A DNA stretch of 64,000 nucleotides from Diphasiastrum complanatum (Eukaryota > Streptophyta > Lycopodiopsida > Lycopodiales > Lycopodiaceae), in NCBI GenBank assembly GCA_029204225.1, contig CM055095.1:45805446-45869445 (forward strand), written 5' to 3'. Below, in pieces: positions 10,311 through 20,300 of this stretch; position 1 is the stretch's first letter; each line of letters opens with the position of its first letter. The notes beneath the pieces were generated by a model. That model ran no database searches. It was not told the origin of the DNA and worked only from the letters and a program-made list of their open reading frames with translations. A program made the position numbers and the translations under genes.

Positions 10311-11219
10311 ATGGCACCTAAGAAAAAGGAGGGTGTTCTTACACCCCCCTCCCTGTTGGACACCCCCCCATCACCGGTAGTGATGGAGGAGCCGTCTTCG
10401 GTGACAGAAACTATCAACATGGCTGCCATTGACTACACTCCTTCCAAACCTACCGAAAGTCTTTTTGCTTATGATCTTAGTTTTATCCGGCAAGAAATTC
10501 TTGGACTTAAGAAACAACTACACCTCTTTGAAGCTGAAAATAGCAAGTTAGCTAAGGATCTTTTTGGTGTCACGGAACGTGTGGAGCAGCTTGAGCAAGA
10601 AAATATATATCTTAAGCAACGAATTGCAGAAAAAAGTGCCTTGGAGGAGACTTCCAACAAGATCAATAGCTTGGAGAAACAAGTCGAGGAGACGAAAACG
10701 TGGGCAGCACTCTTCAAACCGGATGATATGGGCAGCAAACTCTCATCACTCGCAAAACAGGTTGAAGAAACGACATCGATCCTTAAGCAAGGTAATCACT
10801 CTCAGATTTCATCTTTTCCGAAGAAAAACGATTTGGAGACAGTTTTGGGTGAACAAGCCAGAAGGGCCAAAAAAGCCTTTAACATTAGAGTAAGAGGCAT
10901 TGCCAATGGTGGAAAACCGTTGGAAGAAGCTACGGATTTGCTCATTTCCAAGTTATCTCATGTGGCTGACGGTTTTGATACTGCTTGGCGCAGTAAATTT
11001 GATGACAATGTTTTGTTTATCAAGTTCCGCTCGCTTTCACAACGCAATGCTGCCCTTCGGCTTAGGGCAAAGCTTAAAGGTACTTTCATTTATATGGATG
11101 ATGACTTAACAAATACTCAATGGTTGGCAAGAAAAAAGATTATCCTTGAAGCGAAAGAGAAAGGGCAAAGGGTTGTTTTTATTGACGGGAAACCGAGATT
11201 TTTCGACCTTCCACAATAG
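10311..11219 (+). CDS. LINE ORF1 protein, L1-ORF1p-like (P6)
   Basis: 302-residue RNA-binding protein predicted to coat the element RNA. Start ATG 10311 is supported by the conserved ATGGC start in P2, P7 and M5. Residues 1-45 are Pro/Ser-rich. A long coiled coil follows (about 48-170; e.g. LEAENSKLAKDLF-type heptads, then EKQVEETKTWAALF). An RRM-like domain starts near 187 (AFNIRVRGIA) and contains AWRSKFDDNVLFIKF, ALRLRAKLKG and YMDDDLT. A small C-terminal part ends RVVFIDGKPRFFDLPQ. There is no CCHC knuckle, unlike many plant L1 ORF1 proteins. The TAG stop is in frame with ORF2. Confidence 0.9.
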   Translation: MAPKKKEGVLTPPSLLDTPPSPVVMEEPSSVTETINMAAIDYTPSKPTESLFAYDLSFIRQEILGLKKQLHLFEAENSKLAKDLFGVTERVEQLEQENIYLKQRIAEKSALEETSNKINSLEKQVEETKTWAALFKPDDMGSKLSSLAKQVEETTSILKQGNHSQISSFPKKNDLETVLGEQARRAKKAFNIRVRGIANGGKPLEEATDLLISKLSHVADGFDTAWRSKFDDNVLFIKFRSLSQRNAALRLRAKLKGTFIYMDDDLTNTQWLARKKIILEAKEKGQRVVFIDGKPRFFDLPQ

Positions 11220-11267
11220 GAACTAGGGGCCCCCGGATATAGAAGCTACCCGAGATCCCCTACCAAT
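11217..11267 (+). promoter_or_regulatory. Candidate UAG readthrough site between ORF1 and ORF2 (P6)
   Basis: TAG 11217-11219 followed by G. The 16 codons after it read ELGAPGYRSYPRSPTN and lead, without stop or frame change, into LRLGFWNCNG of the endonuclease. A GGGGCCCCC palindrome starts seven bases after the stop. No in-frame ATG occurs before about ORF2 residue 76, past catalytic Asn and Glu, so normal initiation would yield a dead endonuclease. Confidence 0.65.
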
Positions 11268-14200
11268 TTGAGACTTGGCTTCTGGAATTGTAATGGTTTT
11301 TTATCTTCGTCATCAGCCGGAGACTTTGCTGATTTTATTAGAAAATGCGACATTTTGTTGTTGGCTGAAACTCATGAGTCCTTATATCATCCTCTTCCAA
11401 ATATACAGGAGTACTCTTGGCATTCTGCTTTTCGTCCATTTGTTAGGGGAAAAACTTGTCGAGGATCTGGAGGAGTAGCTTGTTTATACAGAGACACCAC
11501 AGTTCAGATGGTTAAACAAGATCCATACGCTCGCTATATTTGGTTACACATTATTGGCTCACTATTGGGATTACCTCAGGACATCTATATAGCTGTATGC
11601 TATTTTGCTCCACAGACCTCAGTGTTTGCTGAGTTTGGCGGGGACCCTTTTCAGGCTCTCTCAGATGATATTGCTATCTTTTCTCAGCAGGGTTCCATTT
11701 TACTAGCAGGTGATTTCAACGCCCGCACAAGCTCTAGACAAACCGAATTTCATGCAGCTACGGATCTTCTCAGGCTTTACCCTTTGGATATGGGGCTAGA
11801 CCGGGTATCACAGGATGCAGACACTCCAGCTACATCTTTCGGGGAGCAGTTGATCACTCTAGCAGAGACACACGCTCTTGCCATTTTGAATGGCCTCACA
11901 CAGTGGCCTTCCTCATCAGCATATACATGCTATCCTCATGGTGGAGGACATAGTGTGGTCGACTACTTCATTGGATCACCTGCTTTGATCTCTCACATTT
12001 CTGATTTCTCCATCACACCCCCTACCATTTCCGATCACTCACTCTTACACATCTCACTTGGTCACATAACCTCTTCTTTGCAGATTTCTTGCTCTCTTCC
12101 CACTCATAAACGTATTCCTTTCACCCAATCTGGATTCACTAATTACACCGCAATCTTATCCCAACTACTCGCTAACTTCCCGTTCATGGCACCAATTGAC
12201 CAGCAAGCCACTTTTCTCTCTACATCCCTCTTAGCTGCTGCTTCCTCATCCTTCCCCACCAAAACGACATCATCTCACAGAAGTGTTCACAACAGATGGT
12301 ATGATGCAGAATGCCGCTCTCTTCACAATCATGTGACATATGCCAGGTCACACTCCCCTGCCACACTCAAACAATGCCAGAAAGAATATCATAGAACCAC
12401 CAGAACAAAGAAGATCAAGTACCTACAATCACTCTGCCAAAAAATGATCAACTCTTTAGATTCACCCTCCTCCTCTTTTTTCTGGAAACATTTCACCAGA
12501 CACTCTTCAACATTGGCCCCCATAGCCATCGAATCCTGGATCGAGTATGCCACGGAGTTATATACCACGGACTCTCCTCCTACCTCACTCTCACCGAGAC
12601 CTGACCACTGCTCACTTTTCACCCCTGACATGGTTGAAAACGCCATTAAACATGCCAAACTAAATAAAGCCACTGACTATGACTCCTTAAGTGTAGACTT
12701 CCTAAAGCCCGTAGCACATCTCATCTCCCCTTACATTGCTCATGTTTTTAACACAGCTGTTACTTCTGGTTTTCCTACGGCTTGGTGTACTAATATCCTT
12801 CACCCCATCCTCAAGGCAGGTGATCCCATGAATGTAGGAAACTACCGCACCATTATGATTGGCCACACTCTAGCTAAGATATATGGCTCTATACTACAGA
12901 CAGTCACTGGATCTTTTGCTGAAACTGAGGGTTTACACGCTATGGGTCAAGCTGGTTTCAGACCGGGATATTCTACTTCAGACCAGATCTTCATTTTGAG
13001 ATGCATTATTGAGGAGGCTCGACATCGGAAACAGAGAATTTATTGTTGCTTTGTGGATTTTCGCAAAGCTTTTGACTCTGTTCCACGACATCTTTTCCAG
13101 AGACTGTCTTCACTTGGCTTTTCAGAGGATACTATTGCTGCGATCATTACTTTATATGAGCGAGTCTTGGCACGTTTCAGAGATGGTAGTGGCTGGTCCT
13201 CACAGATACATTCTACCATTGGGGTGAAGCAGGGTTGCCCCTTATCACCCACTCTTTTTGCACTATATATAGATGACCTCGAGCGGATTATTCGCGAGGA
13301 AGGTGGAGAGGGCTGTCCCCTAGCAGACATTATTATCCCCATTCTCTTGTACGCTGATGATGTGGTTCTCCTCTCATCCTCTGCAGCTGGTTTACAGAGT
13401 CACCTTTCTGCTTTACATCACTTTTGCCAGCGTTGGGGATTGACGGTTAACCTTAAGAAGACTAAGATTATGGTGTTTAACACCAACAGACAGCATATGA
13501 GAGATGTGATTTTCTATTATGACGGGCTACCGATTGAGATCGTGACCTCCTACACCTATTTGGGAGTTCTTTTCTCTGGTCCGCTACTCACTTTTCGACC
13601 AGCAGCCACCGCCAGGCTCCGCAAGGGGCATACCGCTCTTGTGCATATGGAGAGATTTTGCTCTACTTATTATGTGCAGGATCCTGCTACCAGATGCCTA
13701 CTATTTTCTGCTACTGTCTCTCCAGTTGTGCTATATTCGGCTGAGACTTGGTGCCCTGATTTATCACGCGATACATGGAGAGATCTTACTCGTATCCAGA
13801 TTCTCATGCTCAGTAGGATAATCCGGGCTAAGCCCTCAGTACCACATGATATCATACTAGCCGAGTTTGCTTCTCCTCCATTAGTTGTTGGTGCTATGTT
13901 TCAGATCATCACCTTTCTTCACAGGGTATCAGATCTAGATACCTCCAGATACATTGTTGCTGCTCTCACTTCATCTTGTACCATTGCAGATCAGGGAGCC
14001 AAGCACTCTTGGTATCGCAGTGTCTCAGCCCTTCTTCAGACTTGGGGTTTATCCGCACTTGATCTTCCGAATGGAACCCATGCTTATATCAGACAGCAGA
14101 TCTACCGGAGCTACATACGCACTATATGGTCACATCCTGATCCAGATAGGGTCAAGCTACATTATTATGGCACACATCTTTTACGGCTGGACGTTTCGGG

Positions 14201-14768
14201 CTTGCCTATTCTTCCAGTTTATCTTACACAGACGCTATCTTTTGGTCTGAGATATCGTATAGGACAGCTTCGAGTCTCTTCTCATCAGCTTGCTATCGAG
14301 ACAGGTAGATACACAGACACTCCCAGATTGCAGCGGATATGTCAGCTTTGTTCTCTTCAGGAGGTGGAAGATGAGTTTCATTTCATCTTTCGCTGCCCAG
14401 TATACTATGAGATTAGAGGACGATACCATTGTTTATACCGAGATATTCCCCTCACGTTGAGCTCCTTCCTCGAGTATCCAGATGCTAGATGTGTGGGTCT
14501 TCTTTTGAGAGAGATGTATATTTTACGAGCTTCACTTCTACCTACGCTCTCAGATATGGATTCCAGTCAGGCTCACATTACTCAGTTCTTCCAGAAGCGA
14601 GACAGAGTGGATATTTCGGTTGCGGATTTTGACGTCCCCGTCCGAAGATCGAAGACACAGAGAGTTTCGGCTCGATCCAGTGCTACTAGATCTTCATACG
14701 CCTCCCACCAGCCTACATCACGACCCACTACTACCATCACTCATTACTTTCGGCTTGCTCGTAGCTAG
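11220..14768 (+). CDS. LINE ORF2: APE endonuclease, reverse transcriptase, zinc finger, PIP-like tail (P6)
   Basis: Makes the nick and copies the RNA at the target. I start at the codon after the ORF1 stop because no AUG is available; the first near-cognate is TTG 11268, and residues are counted from it. Endonuclease about 4-265: WNCNG, AETHES (Glu near 34), AGDFNAR, HSVVDYFIG, SDHSLL. RT about 480-760: NYRTIMIGH, QAGFRPGYS, CCFVDFRKAFDS, QGCPLSPTLF, YADD near 695. CCHC finger near 1025: CQLC...HFIFRC. Tail: QAHITQFF near 1101, then a TTTITHYF end. Complete except for one lost codon (HLFQRL). Clade unclear; the RT has RTE/CR1-like features rather than plant L1-like ones. Confidence 0.93.
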   Translation, partial: ELGAPGYRSYPRSPTNLRLGFWNCNGFLSSSSAGDFADFIRKCDILLLAETHESLYHPLPNIQEYSWHSAFRPFVRGKTCRGSGGVACLYRDTTVQMVKQDPYARYIWLHIIGSLLGLPQDIYIAVCYFAPQTSVFAEFGGDPFQALSDDIAIFSQQGSILLAGDFNARTSSRQTEFHAATDLLRLYPLDMGLDRVSQDADTPATSFGEQLITLAETHALAILNGLTQWPSSSAYTCYPHGGGHSVVDYFIGSPALISHISDFSITPPTISDHSLLHISLGHITSSLQISCSLPTHKRIPFTQSGFTNYTAILSQLLANFPFMAPIDQQATFLSTSLLAAASSSFPTKTTSSHRSVHNRWYDAECRSLHNHVTYARSHSPATLKQCQKEYHRTTRTKKIKYLQSLCQKMINSLDSPSSSFFWKHFTRHSSTLAPIAIESWIEYATELYTTDSPPTSLSPRPDHCSLFTPDMVENAIKHAKLNKATDYDSLSVDFLKPVAHLISPYIAHVFNTAVTSGFPTAWCTNILHPILKAGDPMNVGNYRTIMIGHTLAKIYGSILQTVTGSFAETEGLHAMGQAGFRPGYSTSDQIFILRCIIEEARHRKQRIYCCFVDFRKAFDSVPRHLFQRLSSLGFSEDTIAAIITLYERVLARFRDGSGWSSQIHSTIGVKQGCPLSPTLFALYIDDLERIIREEGGEGCPLADIIIPILLYADDVVLLSSSAAGLQSHLSALHHFCQRWGLTVNLKKTKIMVFNTNRQHMRDVIFYYDGLPIEIVTSYTYLGVLFSGPLLTFRPAATARLRKGHTALVHMERFCSTYYVQDPATRCLLFSATVSPVVLYSAETWCPDLSRDTWRDLTRIQILMLSRIIRAKPSVPHDIILAEFASPPLVVGAMFQIITFLHRVSDLDTSRYIVAALTSSCTIADQGAKHSWYRSVSALLQTWGLSALDLPNGTHAYIRQQIYRSYIRTIWSHPDPDRVKLHYYGTHLLRLDVSGLPILPVYLTQTLSFGLRYRIGQLRVSSHQLAIETGRYTDTPRLQRICQLCSLQEVEDEFHFIFRCPVYYEIRGRYHCLYRDIPLTLSSFLEYPDARCVGLLLREMYILRASLLPTLSDMDSSQAHITQFFQKRDRVDISVADFDVPVRRSKTQRVSARSSATRSSYASHQPTSRPTTTITHYFRLARS

Positions 14769-15008
14769 TTTCCTCCGCGGAGCAGGTGGTTAAGCTCTTG
14801 CTTTGTACCCTCACCAGCTGGTGGTCAAGCTTGGATACTTTTTCTCTTAGAGACAGAGAGATCGATATTTTAGTTTTAGTTTTACTGTCTTTTCATTGGT
14901 AAATAAGTCCTTATGCGGACAATGCTTCTCACATTTTGTACTCTCTTTTGTCTTATGTGCCCCTGGGCACCAAAAGACGTTAATAATAATAATTCTAATT
15001 CTAATTCT

Positions 15009-15012
<4 letters not shown>
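14769..15012 (+). other. P6 3' UTR and terminal structure
   Basis: Contains CACCAGCTGGTG (self-complementary, near 14810-14822), then GTCTTAT and the terminal hairpin GTGCCC-CT-GGGCAC (14957-14970), CAAAAGACGTTAATAA, and a graded end of TAA units then three TTCTAA units that runs into (TC)n. P7 carries the same graded end. Confidence 0.8.

Positions 15013-15091
<79 letters not shown>
15013..15091. repeat. (TC)n tail of P6
   Basis: About 78 bp of CT, followed by unique sequence. This is the right end of the plus-strand train. Confidence 0.97.
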
Positions 15092-15094
<3 letters not shown>

Positions 15095-16244
15095 AATATG
15101 CTTATGAAAGATACCTTGCAACAATGCCTGGAAATGCCAAAAGGTAGCTCGTTGTCAAGATTGGTTGCATGCCAGTAGGATTGATGTTGAAAGGTATATA
15201 AGGCTCCACTTCAGGAAGGCCACGAAGCCTACTGCAAATCTCAACACAAGGAGAAACAATTCAATTTCAAAATTCAATTTGAGTCCCTAAAGCACTTTCT
15301 ATGTGCTTGTGAAATCCCATGTCGCATGTCAAGTCCCAAAAGTATGAAAAGACATTCTCTCTTCAAAAGAACAGTTGATTTTTTTTTTATTCTGATGTAC
15401 TTTAGATACTACAACAGCTTACACACTTGTGCACAACTTTCAATCATAAACTTGATAATCAAAAGAACAAGTGATTGTGGAAAGCCACAGGGGCCAAATA
15501 ACATCTCTCAAAAAATTGCTCCCTTCAAAACCTTACGTGAGCGTAGCTATGTAGATTGTAGTTACTGTGCCTATCATAAGCCTCTTTGCTCTCAAAGTAG
15601 AACCAAATGATTAAAAGTTCAACAAAAAAATAACCTTTTTGAGCTATCATTTAACTACAATCGAAGAGAGAATGCTCCAACTTCATATATTTTCAATATT
15701 TCCCTTGAATGTCATATATTATGTCTAAAGATATTGAACCTCGGTAATTTCTGTCATTAAAAGGTAGCCTATAAACTTTAAATTCATGATTAAAAAGAAC
15801 ACAGAGAACACTAACTAACTAAAAGAACAACAATGTATTAATTGGAAAATCTTATTGATAAATACCAATATCACAATGTTGATTGAAGAAGTACTCAACC
15901 GAACTGAAAGCTACAATATACTATGAAACTATCATAGGTGCCACAATTTTGGAGTAACCTTTTACGAGCAGTTAAGATGCCCCATTATTCTTTTCAAATG
16001 CATTGTATCCAATCTGATGTTTTCTTGGAATAGTCTTTTGGTAAAAAAGATTAGTTTGCCAGCCTACACCTCAACTAGACTTGATAATATAGTCATCTCA
16101 AATTGACTCAGCTTGAGTTAGCATTGAGTCAAGAACTGTAAAGTCAAGATAGTTGAACAATCATAAAAGGGGAAGATAAAAATATTAGATGTTGATCTTT
16201 TGTAGAAATAGGAAAAGAAAGTAAATAAGGTCTTTGGTATCAAA

Positions 16245-16246
<2 letters not shown>
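15092..16246. other. No gene recognised
   Basis: AT-rich single-copy-looking DNA with short open frames only, none with recognisable motifs. No terminal repeats found. Confidence 0.5.

Positions 16247-16307
<61 letters not shown>
16247..16307. repeat. (TC)n microsatellite without an attached LINE
   Basis: About 61 bp of CT ending in CTGCAG. Neither flank resembles a LINE 5' or 3' end. It could be an empty target or the remnant of a lost copy. Confidence 0.95.
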
Positions 16308-16310
<3 letters not shown>

Positions 16311-16760
16311 GATTCTTTGTAATAGTTCTTGGTGTAAAGACCACTAGGGAAAACCCCTAAGATGAGGATAGGAGAACACAACAGGAGACAAATAGGAGCC
16401 AAACCTCCCAACCAAACCTAGATCAAGCAGGGGCAGTACAAAGCAATATTGAATTGTAATCAACCATAACAAATTGTTTTGAGGTGGTGATATGGTTCTT
16501 GTAGAAGAACAATTCCATGCTCAGATTCAGTTCTCAACAACAATTATGCAGATAACATTTCAATGACAACTATATGACCAAACTAGATAATGCTTATGAA
16601 TGAGATAATTAATTTTATTTTTTTTTATTTTTTTTTTATTTTTTTTTAATTAGATTATAAATCCAGAAAACGACTATGGCGAATCACGATTCACTGCAAC
16701 TATGATATGTATACATAATTATCGTTGTTTAAAATGCAAAAAGGTTTTTAAAATTTTGTT
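16308..16760. other. No gene recognised; T-rich run near 16.62 kb
   Basis: Spacer between the two converging LINE trains. It holds a run of T10-type blocks at about 16615-16650 and nothing else I can identify. Confidence 0.5.
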
Positions 16761-17097
16761 TGAGAGAGAAAGAAAGAAAGCTTTATTAATGTCTTTTCCA
16801 TGCCAAAAGGCATATAAGACTAATGAAGTACATGTCAAGTATGTGGCAACAATGGGAGCGCATAAAACGTCTCCGAAGCTGTAAGAAAGAAACATCTAGT
16901 ACAAACTAAGATAAATGCGAAAATGAGAGTGTGTGTGCATAATAATATGTATCCATGTCATGATGTCATGTCTGTGCTGATGTTGTAGAAAGATGTAATG
17001 CGAGCTGCAACATGAGGAACCGCTGGAGCCCACTGGCATTGTCTATGAGCATGAGCATGTGTAGTGTGTCTCTGAAAAGGAGGTCTGGTGATCCTAG
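16761..17097 (-). mobile_element. LINE copy M6 (subfamily A), ORF2 end and 3' UTR
   Basis: Minus-strand 5'-truncated copy. ORF2 tail reads HVAARITSFYNISTDMTS then stop, with the RITSFY motif also seen in P2. The 3' UTR has both hairpins (TGCC-TTTT-GGCA intact) and TTAATAAAGC, then a short GAAA/GA tail (16761-16777). Its 5' end meets a (CTA)n/(CT)n array formed by the M5 tail. It is the leading end of the minus-strand train. Confidence 0.87.
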
Positions 17098-17131
17098 TAG
17101 TAGTAGTAGTAGTAGAGAGAGAGAGAGAAGA
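17098..17131. repeat. (TAG)n(GA)n array: tail of M5 and junction of M6
   Basis: TAG repeats (to about 17115) then GA to about 17128 on the plus strand. The mixed array sits exactly between two LINE copies. Confidence 0.9.
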
Positions 17132-17329
17132 AAGCTTTATTAATGTCTTTTTCAAAAGGCATATAAGACTAGTAAATGTACATGTCAAGTATGTGGTAAC
17201 CATAGGAGCATATGAAACGTCTCCAAAACAATAACAAAAGTAGCAAATCTAGAGCTAAAGCTATAAACTGAAATAGATGTGATGCTATAAGAAACATGTG
17301 GGAGCATGTATACTGCTAAAAGTCATGAG

Positions 17330-20300
17330 TGAGGTATGACGCTATCATCTAGTCCTGTCCTGCTGACGCTGATGCTATAGAAGGATGTAATACGGCCTGT
17401 GGCATGAAGGGCCACTGGTGGTCTCTGACGTCATCTGGGAGGATCAAGAGGTCTCCTTGTGATAGTGTGGGCAAGTAGGTCATCATCATCGTCATCGTCA
17501 CCGTCACCAAATACTCATCCTCTCCTCCTGAAGAAGAAAGAAGTGATCTGAGGCTGAGAAACCTGACTCTGTTGGGTTGTCTGATACAAATCATGTCGTA
17601 GTATAAACATCTCTCGGATCATGAGTGCCACGCATCGGGAATCCTCATAAGCTATGAGCGATCGTAAGGTGACAGGTGTGTCACGGAACAAACAGTGGTA
17701 TCTCCCTCTGATCCCGTAATATACCGGGCACCTAAAGATAAAGTGCTCCTCTGACTCCACCTCATCTAAAGAGCATAACTGGCAAATCCGCTCCTCTCTC
17801 GAGGTACCTTGGAATCTACCAGTCTCAATAACCAACTGATGTGATGATACGCGGAGCTGTCCCAATGTAAATCTGAGGCAATGTGATAGTCTCGAGTCCA
17901 AATAATGTGGTAAGACCGGGAACCCTGCTATGTCAAGCTCAATAAAATGAGTCCAGTAGTAGCCGGGTTTAACCCCAAGCTGTCGCCCCCAAGTACGGTC
18001 GAGATATGCCCGATATAAGATGCGCCTGATATACTGATGAGTACCTGAACGGAGCTCTGTAATGGAGATACCAAATGACTCAAGGAGGAAATGGGATGCC
18101 TGAGAGAACCACGATAGTGATAACCCTGGTCATGAAGAAAGTGTGAGGAAACAAGTGTTGTCTGTGTATATCTCATATCCTCATCGGGCAGAGCCTGGAT
18201 TCTCTGAATGTATACGATAAGCTGGAACGCGGCATATATCTGAATGGGTGGAACGGCAAACTCTGCAAGAAGGATCTCATGTGGAACCGAGGGCTTCGCC
18301 CGAATCATACGAGCTAACATGGTGGTCTGCAATTGTGAAATGTTGGCCCAATGTAATGAAGGGAGGCAGGTACACCATGTCTCTGCTGCATATAAGGCTG
18401 TGGGGGTGACAATAGTATCAAAGAGTCTACACTTACTACGAGCATCTCGGATGAGCTTCCTGAAGCTAATTCGCTCAAGATGAACAAGAGACGAATGCCC
18501 CTTCCCAAGTCGGGTGGTGGCAGCCTGTCGCATGTTGAAGGTAGGACCAGAAAAAAGTATCCCCAAATAGGTGTAAGAGGGAACTACCTCTAAGGCCTGT
18601 CCATCTAGGATGAGCTCCTGGCGCTGCATGAAGGCTCGAGAAGTGTTGAAGACCATAACCTTGGTCTCGCAGTGTTCACCCCCAACCCCCACCTGGTACA
18701 AAATCCCTGTAAACAATCCAGCTGCCTCTGCAAACCCTCTCTGGTCGGGGATACTAGTACTACATCATCTGCATAAAGGAGAATAGCAATTAGAATGGTG
18801 CTAAGTCTACAGCCACCCCCGCCACACTGTGAGATGACTCGCTCTAACTCATCAATATACAATCCAAAGAGAACCGGTGAAAGAGAGCACCCATGTTTCA
18901 CCCCAATGGTGCTCCAAATGTGATCAGATAGGTCACTGCTATGTCGGAAACATCCCAAGACCTTCTCATAAAGAGCCATCACTGCTAGAACAATATCTGT
19001 GGAGAAACCAAGGTCACGAAGTCTCTGAATGAGCAGGAGCGTGGTACAGAATCGAAGGCTTTCCTGAAATCCACAAAACAGCAGTAAACCCTCTCTTTCC
19101 TGTACTTAGCTTCCTCAATCAAAGCTCGAAGTGTAAAAATATGGTCAGTGGTAGAATAATGAGATCGGAAACCTGCCTGTCCCAATGCATGTAATCTCCG
19201 AGCTTCCGCCTCTGAACTCACTGCAAACTGGAGTATGGTACCATATGGTGGATGATGTTGGTGCACCAGGATGAGGGGAAACCAGAGACGACGGCGGAAT
19301 TGAGGAGAATGGCTAGTGTGGGAGCGAGGAGGTCAGAAGCATGCGTTAGGAGTTCAGATTCAAGGTCTTCGATATCTCTTGCTTTTATGGGACTTCATTC
19401 TCTTGATGGCCGTAAGTACCATTTCAGATGTGAAGAAGGTGAACTCAGAGGGGCGTGGGGAGATAGAGATGGGTTGCACGAGGGATAAACTCACACCAAA
19501 AGGTGCCTGAAGAGGAACTGAAGAGAAGATCAACAAGACGCACTCCTTCGGAGCCATCATAGATACGCTTTTTTCGGCGGAGTGTGCGATGGTAAAAGCA
19601 CCTGGCGGAGTGGAGGAGATGAGGATCGTGAGTACGAGCATGGGTGACAAGCTAATGAAGAGAGCGACATTCAGCATCATACCACGGGGGGTGTGGGGGT
19701 CGTATCGATGAGGAACGAGTGCGTTTGCTTTTCTGGGGTTTAGATGGAAAAGCAAGGGAAGTGCTAAGAAAGGCAGCTTGAGTCTCGACTGTACTATCGT
19801 GTGGGAAGGAATGGAGTAAGGAGGTTAGGAACTCCTGGTAGACTGATGTATAGAGAGAACTGAATGAATACCTGGGTGTCCGTGTAAGCAAGGGGTGTGA
19901 GGATGGCTGGGGAGGTGGGAGGCGGCCAATAGCGAAGGAGAGAAAGGAATGATCAGAGAGAGTGGTGGGAGATACATAAAAATCAGAGATGAGAGGTATG
20001 GAAGATGGTGATCCCATGAGATAATCCACAACACTATGTCCACCACTGTGAGGGTGACAAGTATAACTGCGGCATTTTGGCCAACAAGTTAGGCCATTGT
20101 AAATGGCTAACTCATGGGCCTCTCCAAACTACAATAAATGCTCACCGTAAAGGGGTAGTAGGTCCCAAGCTGTCCTCTGAAAATCCTGGTAACTCCCATG
20201 TCATCGCTGTCAAGGGCATGAACGCGGAGCTGGTCGGTGATGTCATAAAACTCTGACTGTCGTGAAGAGGTTCGGGCATTAAAATCCCCAATGAGGAGAA

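Larger units (their letters stand above)
10121..15012 (+). mobile_element. LINE copy P6 (subfamily B), full length, nearly intact
   Basis: 4.9 kb element between (TC)n arrays: 5' UTR, ORF1 (302 codons), UAG, ORF2 in the same frame, and a 3' UTR of about 244 nt. No nonsense codon or frameshift was found in either ORF. The only visible coding lesion against P7 is loss of one codon near 13093-13095 (HLF versus HLLF). From the end of the 5' UTR onward it differs from P7 by roughly twenty changes over about 4.7 kb by eye, so both are young. It is the last copy of the plus-strand train; unique DNA follows its tail. Confidence 0.94.

Noticed and set aside
11268-11270. TTG 11268 as the normal ORF2 start
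   Set aside because: It is not shown to be conserved as a start (P2 and M5 have other codons there), while the in-frame bridge from ORF1 is conserved. Kept only as an alternative.
12389-12673. Antisense open frame inside ORF2, also present in P7
   Set aside because: Conserved only because P6 and P7 are near-identical; no motif, and the sense strand is clearly coding.
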